Position numbers and translations under genes: made by a program
Assembly: GCA_000310025.1 (NCBI GenBank)
Contig: FN648398.1
Span: 394,749-458,748 of the forward strand
Source of the DNA: Ectocarpus siliculosus
Lineage: Eukaryota > Sar > Phaeophyceae > Ectocarpales > Ectocarpaceae
DNA: 64,000 nucleotides
Direction: 5' to 3'
Part shown: positions 17,093 to 28,779 of the stretch, one piece after another
How the letters are laid out: every line of letters starts with the position of its first letter
Position numbering within the stretch: position 1 is the stretch's first letter
The notes under the pieces: generated by a model
The model's database searches: none
Seen by the model: the letters and a program-made list of their open reading frames with translations, nothing else
Told to the model about the DNA's origin: nothing

Positions 17093-20000
17093 CGCGTTTT
17101 TTTTTATCTCTCTGCTGGTGTTGTGAGGAGGCACGCGGCGACTTTATCTCTTGTTGTCGTTCACGGTTTAACCGTGTGTCGTCGTTGCTGTTTGTGTAAT
17201 GCCGCCGCGGGGGGTACAGACAAATGGCTTTGTTTGGGGCTGGGTGTCCGCTCAACGGGGTGTGATTAGGCACAGATCTGTAGAAGCCCCCAGTCAGTGC
17301 TGACTAATGGTCTGGTGGTTTTGGAACATGCTGGTATGCATACAATCGAAGAAACACTACAATACCCATTCGAGATAGACCACAGTAGTCGAAGGGGATG
17401 TGTGGAGGTCTTTACATTGAGTTGGAAGAAAACCGGTGGGATAAAAGGGGCATATTTAGGGTCTTTTTAAGCCTATTCACTGACTGAATTTCTATCAGTG
17501 ATGCCAGCGGGCGCTGATCACAAAATCACAGTTTGTACAGGTATAGGTACAAATCACAAGACATCTCCTCTGTAGCCTTCTATCGATTGGGTCGACGACA
17601 CAAACATCGGGGAGAAACCCTCCGTTAGGTCGTGTGTTGTAGCATTCTGCCTTGACGGGAACAAGTTTGATCTGTAGACTTGCCTGTGCAAACCATGCTG
17701 GAAAGGATGGATCTAAGGGAACAAGCTGTACCGCAACCGCACTCGATACCAATGGTACGTACCGTGATTTCGGTGGAAAACATGGACTTGCGTTTTCGTG
17801 GCAATGAGGAATGGCAGAGTGGGAGCGCCACTGGAAGGAAGAGTTCTATTCGTACCTGTGTGTGCTCATTCTGTTGGTTTGGCGAAAAGCTCAAGATTTG
17901 GGCGCGGCTTTTGCTGAGCTTGACCCACCTAGCACTGGAAGCCCAAATGGGGACACTTTGGGACACAGCACTCAAAGGCCTATTTACCGCACTGTAGTCA
18001 ACATAGGCTCCGCTGTGTGCAACGCACGTCAGGACCCTTGGTCTATCATGGTTGGCTGAGGTGGTACGCTGTGTGATATGCTGTGTGATGTCTCTCCTGG
18101 GCCTCTGGCTTGCTGTACACACCTCCAAACCCGCGTGCCCCCTGGGTCGTAAAACTGACTGTACATCGCCTGGTACTGGAAAAAAAATGCTGGCTTGGCT
18201 TCAGTATGAAAAGTGTCCCCAAAATGTCCCCACGTCGTGGGCCACGTCGTGGGGACGTTTTTCACACTCAAGCCACGTCACCCTTTGCCTGGCAAGGAGC
18301 AAGGAGCTCACATATTTGGAGGGACTGTAGCCCCTCGACCAATGGCTGACAAATATTTTTTCGGCGTTTTTTTTTGCGGAGGGACTGGGTACTAGGATAT
18401 GATGTATCTTTCGCGGCAGACGCAAATAAACCTACACTTGACGTCATGGCCTGAGCCTCGGGCCGAAATGGAAGGCCACCAATTTATCATTTCGCGCAAT
18501 ATACCACCGTGCACATGGGTTGTAGCGGACACTAGGATGCGTCACACTTCTTGGGTGTTTTTGAAAAACACCTTTTGTGAAAAGAGGGAATCGTCGTCGA
18601 CCAGACGTTGGGGAGATGGTTCCTTATATATATATATTGGGACGTGATCTCCACACGTTTCGAGATACAAAGAGGAGACGTATGTACATACTCAAAGAGG
18701 AAACAGACGTATCACTCCGTGACCAGGTACAACCTACACTGCTGTGTCCTTTTTCGAGACCGAGTGATATGTGTGACTCCGTGTGTGTGTCGAGTGTCGT
18801 TCTTTACAGCAGACCAGCATTGTGCCGTCCCACCGTGTCTTCTTCATGATACCCCCGGCGGTAACAAACATGCGTTCACATTGGACAGAAAAAAAGAGAG
18901 AGAGGGGGGAAGAAACCGTGAAACCGTCTAACTTCTTCCCACATGCCCGTCCCGGCAGTTACACACCTGACACTGAACACAAAAACGGAACGGATCGAAA
19001 CGGCCCACCGCCTTATTATGGACGGGGCACCCCAGGGCGTGCGGTCCATTTTTCCTGCACGAATGCCAAAGTATTGCAAGGGCAACCATGGAACGCTACT
19101 ATACACGGAGGCACACTCTTGATACACCCGCCCCGACACTTCTGGATCCCGTATTTTCGCGTGGTCTCGGGCCTGCTATGAATGAGGTTCAAGTCTGCAG
19201 TGCTGTACCTAAGAAGTGCAGTAAAAATTCCGAGTAGTCTTGTGTTCCAGGACAACAGCAGATATATCACTGGAAGTGTGTTGACACAAGACACCCCCTA
19301 AAGATCGATCACGGATAGAGAGGCAAAACACCAAGGCCGTATCGTGCAGTTGGACCTCCCTGTTTTTGATAGCGTGAGTTCGTGAAGGGTCACTGCTTCC
19401 TGCTGTGGGTCATTTCATCACCTACTGCTATACTACCGCTGTAGCTCCTAAGGTAATGAGCGAGCCGAGATCTTCCTCCGATTGATTACTGTGGTGGTGT
19501 GGTGGTGCTGTATGCAATGGAGCAAGCGAGCAACCCCGGCAACAACAGCGTCCGCATCAAAGCCGAGCTCTGCTGGAACGAGGGAACGCTGGTGGAGGGT
19601 GCTAGAGTCAGTCAAGTGGGAAGTAGGGAGCAAGCCGCGTCACCAGCAAACAGGGACGAGGCTCAGGCCTGGCAGGTGGCTGCTGTCGGCGTGGAGAAAA
19701 ACTCCCCATCAGGTGATGATGCAAAAGAGAGGAGTTTTTTTTAGAGAGGGTATACCGCCGTTGCACAAGAAGCACGTTTCAACGGGCGCTTTCCTGACGA
19801 AGAGGACAAAAGATAGAGGCAGATGGATGTACAGCAGGTGCGTAGCACGTGCTTCCCGGTTGCGCATCATACAGCACGCCTATCGACATACACAGCTCAC
19901 CAACAAGGCATTTCGAGGCGGGCGGCACTGCTTCCTACCAGCACACACGCCCATATCAGCGGCCGTTTTTTTTTTTTTTTCATGTCTTCAGTACGTTTTT

Positions 20001-21545
20001 TCCCGCTGATATTGTTACCCAGCCGGTAATAAGATAAGATGTCGCAACTTGTGTTGTTGTCAGAGGTTGGCTCCCGACCTCTAGACGCTGCACGCCACTT
20101 TCAACGTGTTGTTTGGAATCGCCAACCTCCCACGTCTTCAACCTCATCAGGGGCAGCCGAACTGTGTCTCTCTTTTCATACAATCATACATTTGCTGTAG
20201 GAAGGCTACGTACGTGTAGTCTATGTCACTTCTTGACTAGTCTAATTGTTGGTCCGTTACCACAGTCTAATTGCATGGTTTTTACTGGTTACGGCCCCCC
20301 TTTGACTTCGTGACGACGCATGACAACGTATGTAGTTCCGGTCGAACATGAGATGGGGGAGCTTGAGCTACATTGCAAGGGCATGGGAGGAGCAATCGAC
20401 AACTACAGACATCTGCCGTGCGGCAGAGGGCAGGTATGCATGGGTTTGTTTGTGTAGCTCGGAGAATCTTTCTTGTGCGGGCTCCGGGCAAACACATCTA
20501 TCTATCCTGGATCTTTGTTTGCTGTTTATGCAACAGAGCTTGTCGGTCTGTGGAATGTACCTGAGGGCGCTGTTTTACTTGTATTATTTTGTTTCTTCTG
20601 CGTTTAGACTACATCCCTACAGCCGCGAGTCTATACAGCAGTATAGGCGCCCGCACACTTAAGGACGTCTAGTTTGGCCGAGATGAGGGTTGTTTGTTCC
20701 TTCGCTGTATGCATATATATGTAGGGTTATTGCGCATGACCGCCACGTAGGGATCAAAGGGGGTGCAGAAAATATATATATTTTTTGGTTGACTAAATTT
20801 TGGAAACAGAATCAAGAGCACCAGCACAAGACCAGTCGGAAGGCATCGTGAGAGACAGAAATCGTTGATTCTCGCACAGGGCGGCAGTAGAGACTGCTCA
20901 AAACACACATTTTCACGCGTCTACCTCCACACACACGCCTCCTTTGAAATCAAGAAAAATTCACACCATTCATTCTTCAGAAAGCCGAAAGAGCCAAAAC
21001 GGCAGGCGCTAAAATATGGTCTGTGATGCCAAGCACCTGGTGCATAGTAGTACTATCATCACTAGAAGAGAGGACATCCTATAGCAGCGGAGGGTGCGTG
21101 TTGGCGCGTGCTCAAATCTGCTGCTGCTGTGTGTGGTGGTGATATCGACGATGGGTGTACAGCAGTAGTAGCAGTGGCCCTACAAGTTCCGCACATCTAG
21201 GCAGATTAGACACCCAGTGTCTTGTACTGCTTGTGCTCGCCGCCACTGACCCCAATCTGAATTGCAGGTTTACAGCAGTAGCTGATGCCACTATCTACTG
21301 TTGACAACCCTCCGTTCAGGGGTTCAACGGTCCGTGGCGGTGAGCACGGCTGTGACAAATGCTGGATGCCGATTGGTTCCAACGCAGACCTCCGAGGCTG
21401 CCTCGACCTTCGATATTTCAGCTCCAGTAGCAAACCTGAACGTGCCAGCACGCACGACGCTTCTTGATGGTGTCCTCTGCTCGTAGTTGTACTAAGTACC
21501 GGGTTCCTCTGGCGGGAAGGTTGTTTTTTTTCTTTATGTTGGATT
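17093..21545. other. Noncoding, no gene recognised
   Basis: Only short open frames without motifs occur. Visible items are an imperfect palindrome around 18225-18262 (CCCCACGTCGTGG repeated in both orientations), a short TA microsatellite near 18628 and a T-run at 19964. Nothing supports a gene. Confidence 0.55.
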
Positions 21546-22312
21546 AAGAACAGTGGCCAAAATCGGGTACATCCGGTCAGAACACGGCCATAATCGAGTA
21601 TCCCTACAAGACGCTGCTGGGAGCGATCGCATGCCACCATCTGATTGGCGGGCGCCCGCCCCTACCCGGCCTTGGCCGTCTTTCCACTGGGTGCACCCCA
21701 TCTTGGCTACTCACCCCGGGGGGGTACCCGGTTTTTCTTTCCCGTACCTATCCGAAAATGGCTGGGCTGTTCGACCAAAACCCATGCACAAAATCACGGG
21801 TCGGGCGCACACCACTGGCCCTCGTTTGTCGCCAATGAGCAAGTAGCGGGAGGGAGAGAGTATGTCTATTTTTTTAATGAGTCCCGTGTGTGTCGCATAT
21901 CGTGAGGGAGGGATTCACCCAGCTCTTCTTCTCGATCATTTGCACAGACATACCGCCAGCCGTTTCCCCCAAGAGAGACTTCCACCGCCGGCGGAGGGTC
22001 TGCCTCCGCCCGGCGGGCCGTCAGAACGTCCGAATTTTCGAGGGCAGGGCGTTGCTGACGTGTATTGTGTGCGTGGGTTTTGGTCGAACAGCCCAGCCAT
22101 TTTCGGGTAGGTAGGGGAAAGAAAAACCGGGTACCCCTCCGGGGTGAGTGGCCAAGATGGGGTGCACCCGGTGGAAAGACGGCCAATGCCGGGTAGGGGC
22201 GGGCGTCGGCCAATCAGATGGTGGCATGCGGTCGCTCCCTGCAGCGTCTTGTAGGGATACCCGATTATGGCCGTGTTCTGACCGGGTGTACCCGATTTTG
22301 GCCACTTCTCTT
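21546..22312. mobile_element. 767-bp inverted-repeat DNA transposon (non-autonomous) with 5-bp TSD
   Basis: The two ends are long inverted repeats of about 245 bp (21546-21795 against 22065-22312), beginning AAGA..AGTGGCCAAAATCG on each strand, around a unique loop of about 275 bp. The 5-bp sequence GGATT flanks it directly on both sides (21541-21545 and 22313-22317), consistent with a target-site duplication. No transposase is encoded. Apparent proteins on opposite strands of this region are the two arms translated. The superfamily is unknown; 5-bp duplications fit several. Confidence 0.87.
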
Positions 22313-22317
22313 GGATT

Positions 22318-23662
22318 GATGTGTGAGAAAAGAGCCAGCGTCAATACCCCTATTACATATTCTGGACCCCCTTCACCAAGCTCACCAATGGTGCTCAAGT
22401 TCTTGGTAGATATTGTTTTTTCGAGGCTCAATTTCTTGACAACCAAGTTTTTTGCTGCGGGCGCACTCTACATTTTGCATATATGCTCGTGAAGTGACCA
22501 CTCAATGTTGTCGAAAGCGGAGTCGACGATTGATCAATTTTTCAGGCCGACAGCAGCCGAGCCGACACGATCGATTCCTGCAGCTCTATGTCCGACGGCT
22601 ATGCATTGCAGTTCGAAGCCCCCATTTGATCGAACTGACGTCGATCCCTCTGCAGACCAAACAAAGAAAGCGAGAGACCCCATTCGACACATTTTGACGG
22701 CACCAACGCCACGAAAAAACTGAAGAGAAATCGCTTGAAAAACGACCACAAAGGACCTTCCACCCTAGGTACCGGGCTAGGCGGCGTGTGTTCTTACCCT
22801 TACGGCTACGGTCCACTATAATAGTAGTGCGGCAGAGGCGAAGATAACCACGAAGTTATGGGAAGTTCATTGCAGAAACTGCCCGGCAAGAGTCATGTAG
22901 GCCAACCAAAAGGTTCGGGCGATACGCCTTTGTTTACCATGTGCTCTCCCCCACCACATTACGTACGTCGCAGAGTGCAGCTCTACGGAGTTTGTCGCCG
23001 CAAACGCAACAAGGATTATTCATGGAAGGAAATATGAAACATGCCCCCAAAACATCTCGAGTGCCCCTTTCGCTTCAGGTAGTTTTTGCTTCAGTTAGTT
23101 TTTATGCCTCGTCACATCCTGTTAGTTTGTATTTAGCGCAAGATCATTGCTATTGCTGTTAATGAACGTTCATTGACCATTGTACCTCTGTACATCAGAA
23201 AGATGGCTAGCCGCCTTTCTGCCCGTGTGATGGGGGAGTGTGCTGTCCACGACACGTTTGTTTAAAAAAATGATTTCGCATGTGTAGATGGGCGGGAAAA
23301 AAGGTAGCGCATAGCTCTGCTGAAAGGAGTTTTTTCACCCTAGACTCTCTGCAACTTTAAATTTGAGGGCAAGAAAGGGAGAGATGTGTGTGCACACGCG
23401 TACCACTACGATAATTCTCACTTTTCTCTTTCGTGCCAGGCTGGTGGAGGCTGCTGCACATCTAACGGCACCCCCTCGCCCCCCACGCCGCCTTATACTT
23501 TCCTTCCCGTGGCCCACGCTTGAACCTGGATGAACTTCTTTTTGGGGGCACTCATGGTTGCTTCGCTGGAGGGCGAAGGCGGACTCAAGCACATGCAGCA
23601 ACAACAACGAAGCTATCCAGGGTCCGGAGAACGCCGGAGGCACCGATGCCACCAACTCTGCA
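22318..23662. other. Noncoding or untranslated upstream region
   Basis: No gene is recognised. A good splice acceptor (TTTCTCTTTCGTGCCAG, ending about 23440) could start an upstream exon of the 353-aa gene, but its frame does not join clearly. Confidence 0.4.
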
Positions 23663-24724
23663 ATGGTCGCTTCCTTTCTCCGCAGGAGGGCCCCTCAGGG
23701 TCTCGCTTTTGCCGTAGTGGCTGCAACGGTGTACGTGGTTTATAGGAGGAGGCGTCGCAGGCCGGGGGGACGCCCACGTTCCCGGCGCCAGGGGGGCGAA
23801 AGGCGTAGTGATGTCGCGGCCGCCGCGGCTAGACAATGGTGGTGGCAACGCGCTGGTGGGAGTGGCCAGGAGGTGGAACGCAAGGATGATGGCGGCGGGA
23901 GTAGCGGTGGTGGTGGTGGTGGTGGCGACACCCGTGATGTGGCGGAGAGAGCCGACGACACAAGGCCTGGGCTTGCACAACAGTTTGGTGAGGACTCGGA
24001 TGACGGACATGCCCATGGTGGGGAAAGTGTTGGTGGTAAGGAGGAGGAGACGGATAGTCGAATGGACGTTGGTGAAGAGGGGATTCGTAAACGTACCTCC
24101 GAACGTGATGAGCCAGGACCTACCGCGTGCCCAAGTCCTGAGCACGACCGGGAGGGAAATAATGGCGGGAAAGCTACTCATGCGGGTGTTCGCACAGACG
24201 GTCAGCAACAGGGCGACGTGTCGTATGATGGGGCTATTCAGGGAGGGGGACAACCTGGTCACTCGGTGGAAGAGCAAGACTCAGCATTGGCGAGAATGAG
24301 CCGAGGGCAGTCCTTGTTATCCGAAAGTAGTACCGAGGACATCCTTGCCGAGGCCGATCACCTGATCGCCGATGCGGCCAACAACACCCTCAACAGCAGT
24401 CGTGCTACGACAACGCCTACCAAACCGAGAGCGGGGAAACCCCGCGCTACGAGCAAAGCAACCGGCCCCACTCAGGCTGCTCGCAGAAAGTCGAAAGACT
24501 CTCCGCGCGGCACCTCTAGTCCCAAGCCGACCCTTACGCGCATGACCAGTGTGAGCCGGTCGAGTGATACCCGCAGCCCGAAACGCCCGCGCGTGTACCC
24601 GGAGGTGTCCGGCGAAGAGGTCGACGCCCTCGTAAGCCTGACGCAAAGGGCGCTTGAGCGGGACCCCTCGGCTCTAAGCGAGATCGCCAAGGACGCGTCC
24701 CTTCAGCAAGGCGGTGATAAATGA
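23663..24724 (+). CDS. Unknown protein, N-terminal membrane anchor, disordered body
   Basis: I do not recognise this family. The 353-residue frame starts at ATG 23663 (the same frame is open upstream, so an earlier exon is possible). Near the N-terminus a hydrophobic helix (GLAFAVVAATVYVVY, about residues 12-26) is followed at once by six arginines, the pattern of a signal anchor with a basic stop-transfer side. The rest is low-complexity Gly/Ser/Arg/Glu-rich sequence, including a Gly run, then a Ser/Thr/Pro/Lys-rich segment (residues about 240-315) and a final helix-prone acidic segment (VSGEEVDALVSLTQRALER). Base composition is higher in GC than the flanks, which supports coding. Length and lack of introns in this stretch suggest a single or last exon. 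Function unknown. Confidence 0.65.
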   Translation: MVASFLRRRAPQGLAFAVVAATVYVVYRRRRRRPGGRPRSRRQGGERRSDVAAAAARQWWWQRAGGSGQEVERKDDGGGSSGGGGGGGDTRDVAERADDTRPGLAQQFGEDSDDGHAHGGESVGGKEEETDSRMDVGEEGIRKRTSERDEPGPTACPSPEHDREGNNGGKATHAGVRTDGQQQGDVSYDGAIQGGGQPGHSVEEQDSALARMSRGQSLLSESSTEDILAEADHLIADAANNTLNSSRATTTPTKPRAGKPRATSKATGPTQAARRKSKDSPRGTSSPKPTLTRMTSVSRSSDTRSPKRPRVYPEVSGEEVDALVSLTQRALERDPSALSEIAKDASLQQGGDK

Positions 24725-27233
24725 CACATTGTCCGACGGTGAGCTACATAGATAGCAGGAAACGCCTCCAGCGTGTGGGACGGCGGGCGGGTGGCTACGT
24801 CTCCTCAGGCCTCCGGTTTCGCAAACTTCTGACCTTTTGGGATGTTCGCTTCGGAGCGGTTCTGAACAGGCCTGCGGTGTAACGGTAGCTCAAGGGTTTG
24901 ATTTTTTTTTGTATGAGCTCTTAGATGGGACGAAACTGGTTGGGCTGCCGCACCCTCAGGCATATTGCTGTTAAGAGCTTGGTGTACGGCTTGCAGCACG
25001 TGCGCTTGTATCATAACCTGCATTTTTGTATCTCATATTTAGATGCATTTTCGAAGATGTGAATGAAGTGTATTCATAGACCTTTGCACAGCCGTGCGTC
25101 TCAGCTTTCATATCTGTTGCGTGCGTGGTTGCACGCTGAGACATGCATGCACCTTGACTGAGGTATGCAGTAATCGCCTGACTTCTTCGTGAGGCTCGTT
25201 GTTTTCCTCTTTCGGTAGGGTTGTTGACAGTAGGCCATCACAATTTGCGCTCTAGCTCTCGCGGTATGAAGAAACCGAGGCCTGTGGTCCTCACAGTCAA
25301 GTTCCGGCCGTGGTTGATCAACGGATTGATTTGATGAGACCTCTTGCCAGGCGGCGGCAATTTATTGTAGTCGCCGCGCGCGAGAGCGAGTAGACCTCAG
25401 CGCGGTGACATCTATGTGACAAGCACTTTACATATGGTGGCACAAGTCGCTCGCGGACATGATGACGTAGTTTTTTTCTGTCGTTGGGCTTTTTGTGGGG
25501 CAACGCTGAGAGAATGGTCACAGGTCGCATAGGTTCTTCAGTGACTGGCGGGCGCAGTTGGTACGAATAATCACAGGTCGCTACAGCAGATTTTTCCAGT
25601 GAGGAAGGGGGGGGGCAGTTGGAACCGTCTCCATGCGATTGTTTCCCCAAATATAGTAGGAGAGGTTGTACCACTGGAGGGCCGACAGCATGTCCATTCA
25701 AAACGTATATGGGGTGTTTGATGATGAGATGTGTGACAAATGAATGGCGTGAATAATCGTGAAACTTCGTTCGGCTGGCGGGGCCAAACCAAAGCTCCCT
25801 CTTTATTTTCCGTTTTTAGCCCTCCTGCTGATCCTGAGGCAGAAAGTTGGGGACCATTTGTTAGTTATCACGTCCGCCATCATGGGTTATTGGTCGGGTG
25901 GTACAACATTGCACATAACGACTACCGACCGGCTGATCGGATCGAAGAAGCGTCCTCCAGGCCCACCCAGATCGTGTGGCCAGGATCTGTCTACGCCCTT
26001 CGGCATCACCTCACGACGCCAGCAGCATGCCAGCAGCAGCACAGCAGTATCATGCTGTCACCTCCTGGGCACCTACCACAACCATTGTCATATCTCTGTA
26101 GTAGTGTATGCCAGAAACGACACGCCTCCGACGAGCGTGGGCCAGAAACTGAGACATGTAACTTTGTGGATACGGCTAGCCTACACAGCAATGCAATGCA
26201 TGAGTCTGTAGGAGGAGGACTCTGCTGGGTGGGGTATGAATGAATGTGCAGCAGTCCACAATACAAGCAGTGTAGACGCCACATCTGGAGGTGACAAGTG
26301 GCAGGTCTCTCCAGCAAGGTGACGGGTGGCTGCGGGCGGCGGCCAGTGGTCCATGACCACGTAGTAGGCGCACAGGCGAGGTTCCAAGTCACAACTCCGG
26401 GGACGACAACGCCCGGTCCCCCGATGTCAAATATGAACCTAAACGCCCTACGTGTACACAATGGACAACCCCCGCCGGTTTGCGTGCCCCCTTGCACACG
26501 TTGAACACTTACCACCCCCTCCACTTGTGAATTGGCGATGTTGGCGAGCAAGGTCAAGAGGGGAGGCGACCACAACACAAGAGGGAGATGTCTTAACATC
26601 GTGTCGGCTTTGCGGCGCAGGTATGGTTTGCGATCGCCGTTTTATGCTGAACGGAACATGTCTGCTCCTCTGCTCCGTAGGAATGCTGCTGCTTTTATGT
26701 CGAGATCAGCACTTTGTACGAGTTGCTCGTTTGTGCCTATACGAGTTTCGGCCACTCAAAGTGGGAGGCCTGTTATTGACCTATGAGCGTGGATTGGCTG
26801 GGCATATTGGGACGTTGATAGTGAAGTGCCACCGGACTGATGCTGTGCATATCAGGTACCTTTGGCTATATCTGCAACAGGCATATTTGAATTTTAAAAT
26901 CGAGATGTTCCAACAACCGCTCTGTTCGCGAATATCGGAAAACCCCAACACAACGAGCATGATTGTATCTGTAGCCAAACCAGAAGCAACGACGATACCC
27001 AGATTGAGCGCTTACCCAAAACATTTCGTTGGTCAATCAAGGTGGTGGGTCAGATCCCGCTTCTCCGCCAGGCTGGTGAGTAAACAAAGAGCGAGTGAGC
27101 AACTCTACACGATGATGACGATGATATATATATATATTTATTTTTTTATCCCATCATTGGACTCTGTCGCCTGCCCCTCTGGCCCCCATCCTCCACTTCT
27201 ACTAGCTAGACGACCCACCCGGGGTCACATAGG
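24725..27233. other. Noncoding, no gene recognised
   Basis: A 273-codon open frame at 26452-27273 was examined: it has no motif, runs through a TA microsatellite and a SINE tail, and is judged spurious. Nothing else is supported. Confidence 0.5.
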
Positions 27234-27484
27234 AGGGGGGGGGGGTAGACCCCCTCCTGCGGTTCCTGCCTGAGATATTTTTATCGCGAGAAGGGTGAAG
27301 CAATCTCTTCCCTCGCGACTTATGAAGTCGATGTAGTTTACTAATAACGAGCTTTGCAGCGCGTCGCTTCCAACTTAGACCTGGAATCATTTAGTGAGAA
27401 GAAGAACTCACTTTGCTGGGACTCGAACCCATGACCTGGCCCTTAGTAGGCTGCGAGGGCACCCACTAGACCACCGGGGCGACC
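27234..27484 (-). mobile_element. tRNA-derived SINE with poly-C tail
   Basis: Read on the minus strand, the element opens with a tRNA-like head. The A-box-like TGGTCTAGTGGG resembles the D arm of tRNA-Glu/Asp, and the B box GGTTCGAGTCC is a perfect match to the consensus, in a T arm with stem ATGGG/CCCAG. Then follows a non-tRNA body of about 140 nt, ending in a C10 tail (poly-G at 27234-27245 on plus). The acceptor stem does not close and the anticodon arm is degenerate, so it is not a functional tRNA. RNA polymerase III transcription through the internal boxes is expected from known SINE biology. No clean target duplication was found. Confidence 0.8.
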
Positions 27485-28605
27485 GGTGATATGATGCTCG
27501 TTTGTTCCCGCCGCTGCCGCCGTCACCGTCCTTCCCACCTCCGGCGACGATTGTTTCTTTCTACGGCACGACGCAGGCGAGCCCTGGGCAAGAAGGGCTG
27601 TCTGCCTTTCTCGCACGGGCTGCCCAAGGCACCGGCAAGACTGGTGTACGCCATGTCCAACGCGATACCCGTGGGCGAAAGACACGACAGGTAGGCAGAG
27701 CGTTAATTCCCACGGTCATCAGCCTTATTTTAGCAAGACAGCATACCCATGATACAGCAGTGGGGGTCCACGAATACGGCGGTGGTGGGGCAGCTGATAA
27801 TCGCCGCCTGATTGAGGCAGCCGCCTTGTTCAATGTGTAGAACAACTTGATTATTTAGTCTATGCCAGCCAATTCACCCGCCTTTTATCGGCCACCGTCG
27901 CCGGGTTTCCCGATCGCGGGGACAAGCGTTATGCTGGCCCACAAGATCCCGAGAGAAATTGGCGTATTTCATGCCCTATGCGAAACGGCAGCGCCACGGT
28001 GTGGCAGGAGCATCTACCCAACCCAGACTAACACCCTGTCCGTGCCAGGAAATATGGTTTTCTGAAGATAGGAAACCACGCGTGTATTCACTATTATTGT
28101 TCTCAGAGTCGGGTGTAGTCAAGTGATGTTACAGAGTAGTTTGTTGGGTTCACCCTCACGGCACACGGTTGGGCATGGCGGTCGTTCCGCCCCCCTTGCT
28201 TTCCCGTCCCCATGCATTCCTTATTGCATCCTCCTGCTTCCGCCGACATATTCTCAATCATTCGCCGCTGTGGGCGTGCCCCGTAAACCGTCTGAGCGCC
28301 CTCGTGGACTCCGTGGGTGTTTCTGCGTCTGTTCGCGTCCATGGCATATTTTCAATGCCCATTAGCTTGGACTACGGAGACGGTCAACTTAGCGACCGCT
28401 GGATCGAAATGATGAGCGTAGCGGGTACCCCCCCTTGTATCATTTCTCGTCCCCACTATATCTCTTCTTTTTGATCCGTGATTGCATGCTACTTTATAAC
28501 TCTACGCGGGTGTTCACTGCCTGGCAGCTCCCGCTTCCTCACCCCTCCAAAGCTCCCCGCTTATCCTTTGTCTCGCTGCGGCTTTTATTCCTTTAGCAAC
28601 ACCCG
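27485..28605. other. Uncertain; possible upstream exons
   Basis: Two stretches might be exons of the gene that follows: about 27560-27690 (ending in a CAG|GTAGGC-like donor) and 28366-28424 (LDYGDGQLSDRWIEMMSVA, donor GG|GTACCC). The second joins in phase to the exon at 28780. The first could not be tied in. No family is recognised. Confidence 0.35.
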
Positions 28606-28777
28606 ACGGAACGTCCCGCCACTAGGGCATGGTACACTTCGTTTTTCCGCAACAATATCCGCGGAACGTTCCGCCACCAGAGCTCGCACTTCGTTCTTCG
28701 GTAGCAACAACCCACCCGTTCCTCCACATCGTTTTTCCGTATATTGAAAAACCCGCGGAACGTTCCGCCATCACCAG
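28606..28777. repeat. Three degenerate repeats with palindromic GGAACGTTCC core
   Basis: The core (CGCGGAACGTTCCGCCA or a close variant) occurs at about 28609, 28661 and 28753, with copies of a CACTTCGTTTTTCCG-like block between them. The last copy runs directly into the splice acceptor used for the exon at 28780; copy two carries the same CCACCAGAG acceptor-like end. Confidence 0.75.
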
Positions 28778-28779
28778 AG

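Noticed and set aside
21553-22446. Two similar proteins on opposite strands
   Set aside because: They are the two arms of one inverted-repeat transposon; no transposase motif.
26452-27273. 273-aa plus frame
   Set aside because: No motif, passes through a TA microsatellite and a SINE tail, no splice or start context.
27413-27484. Functional tRNA on minus
   Set aside because: Acceptor stem does not pair and anticodon arm is degenerate; it is the head of a SINE.
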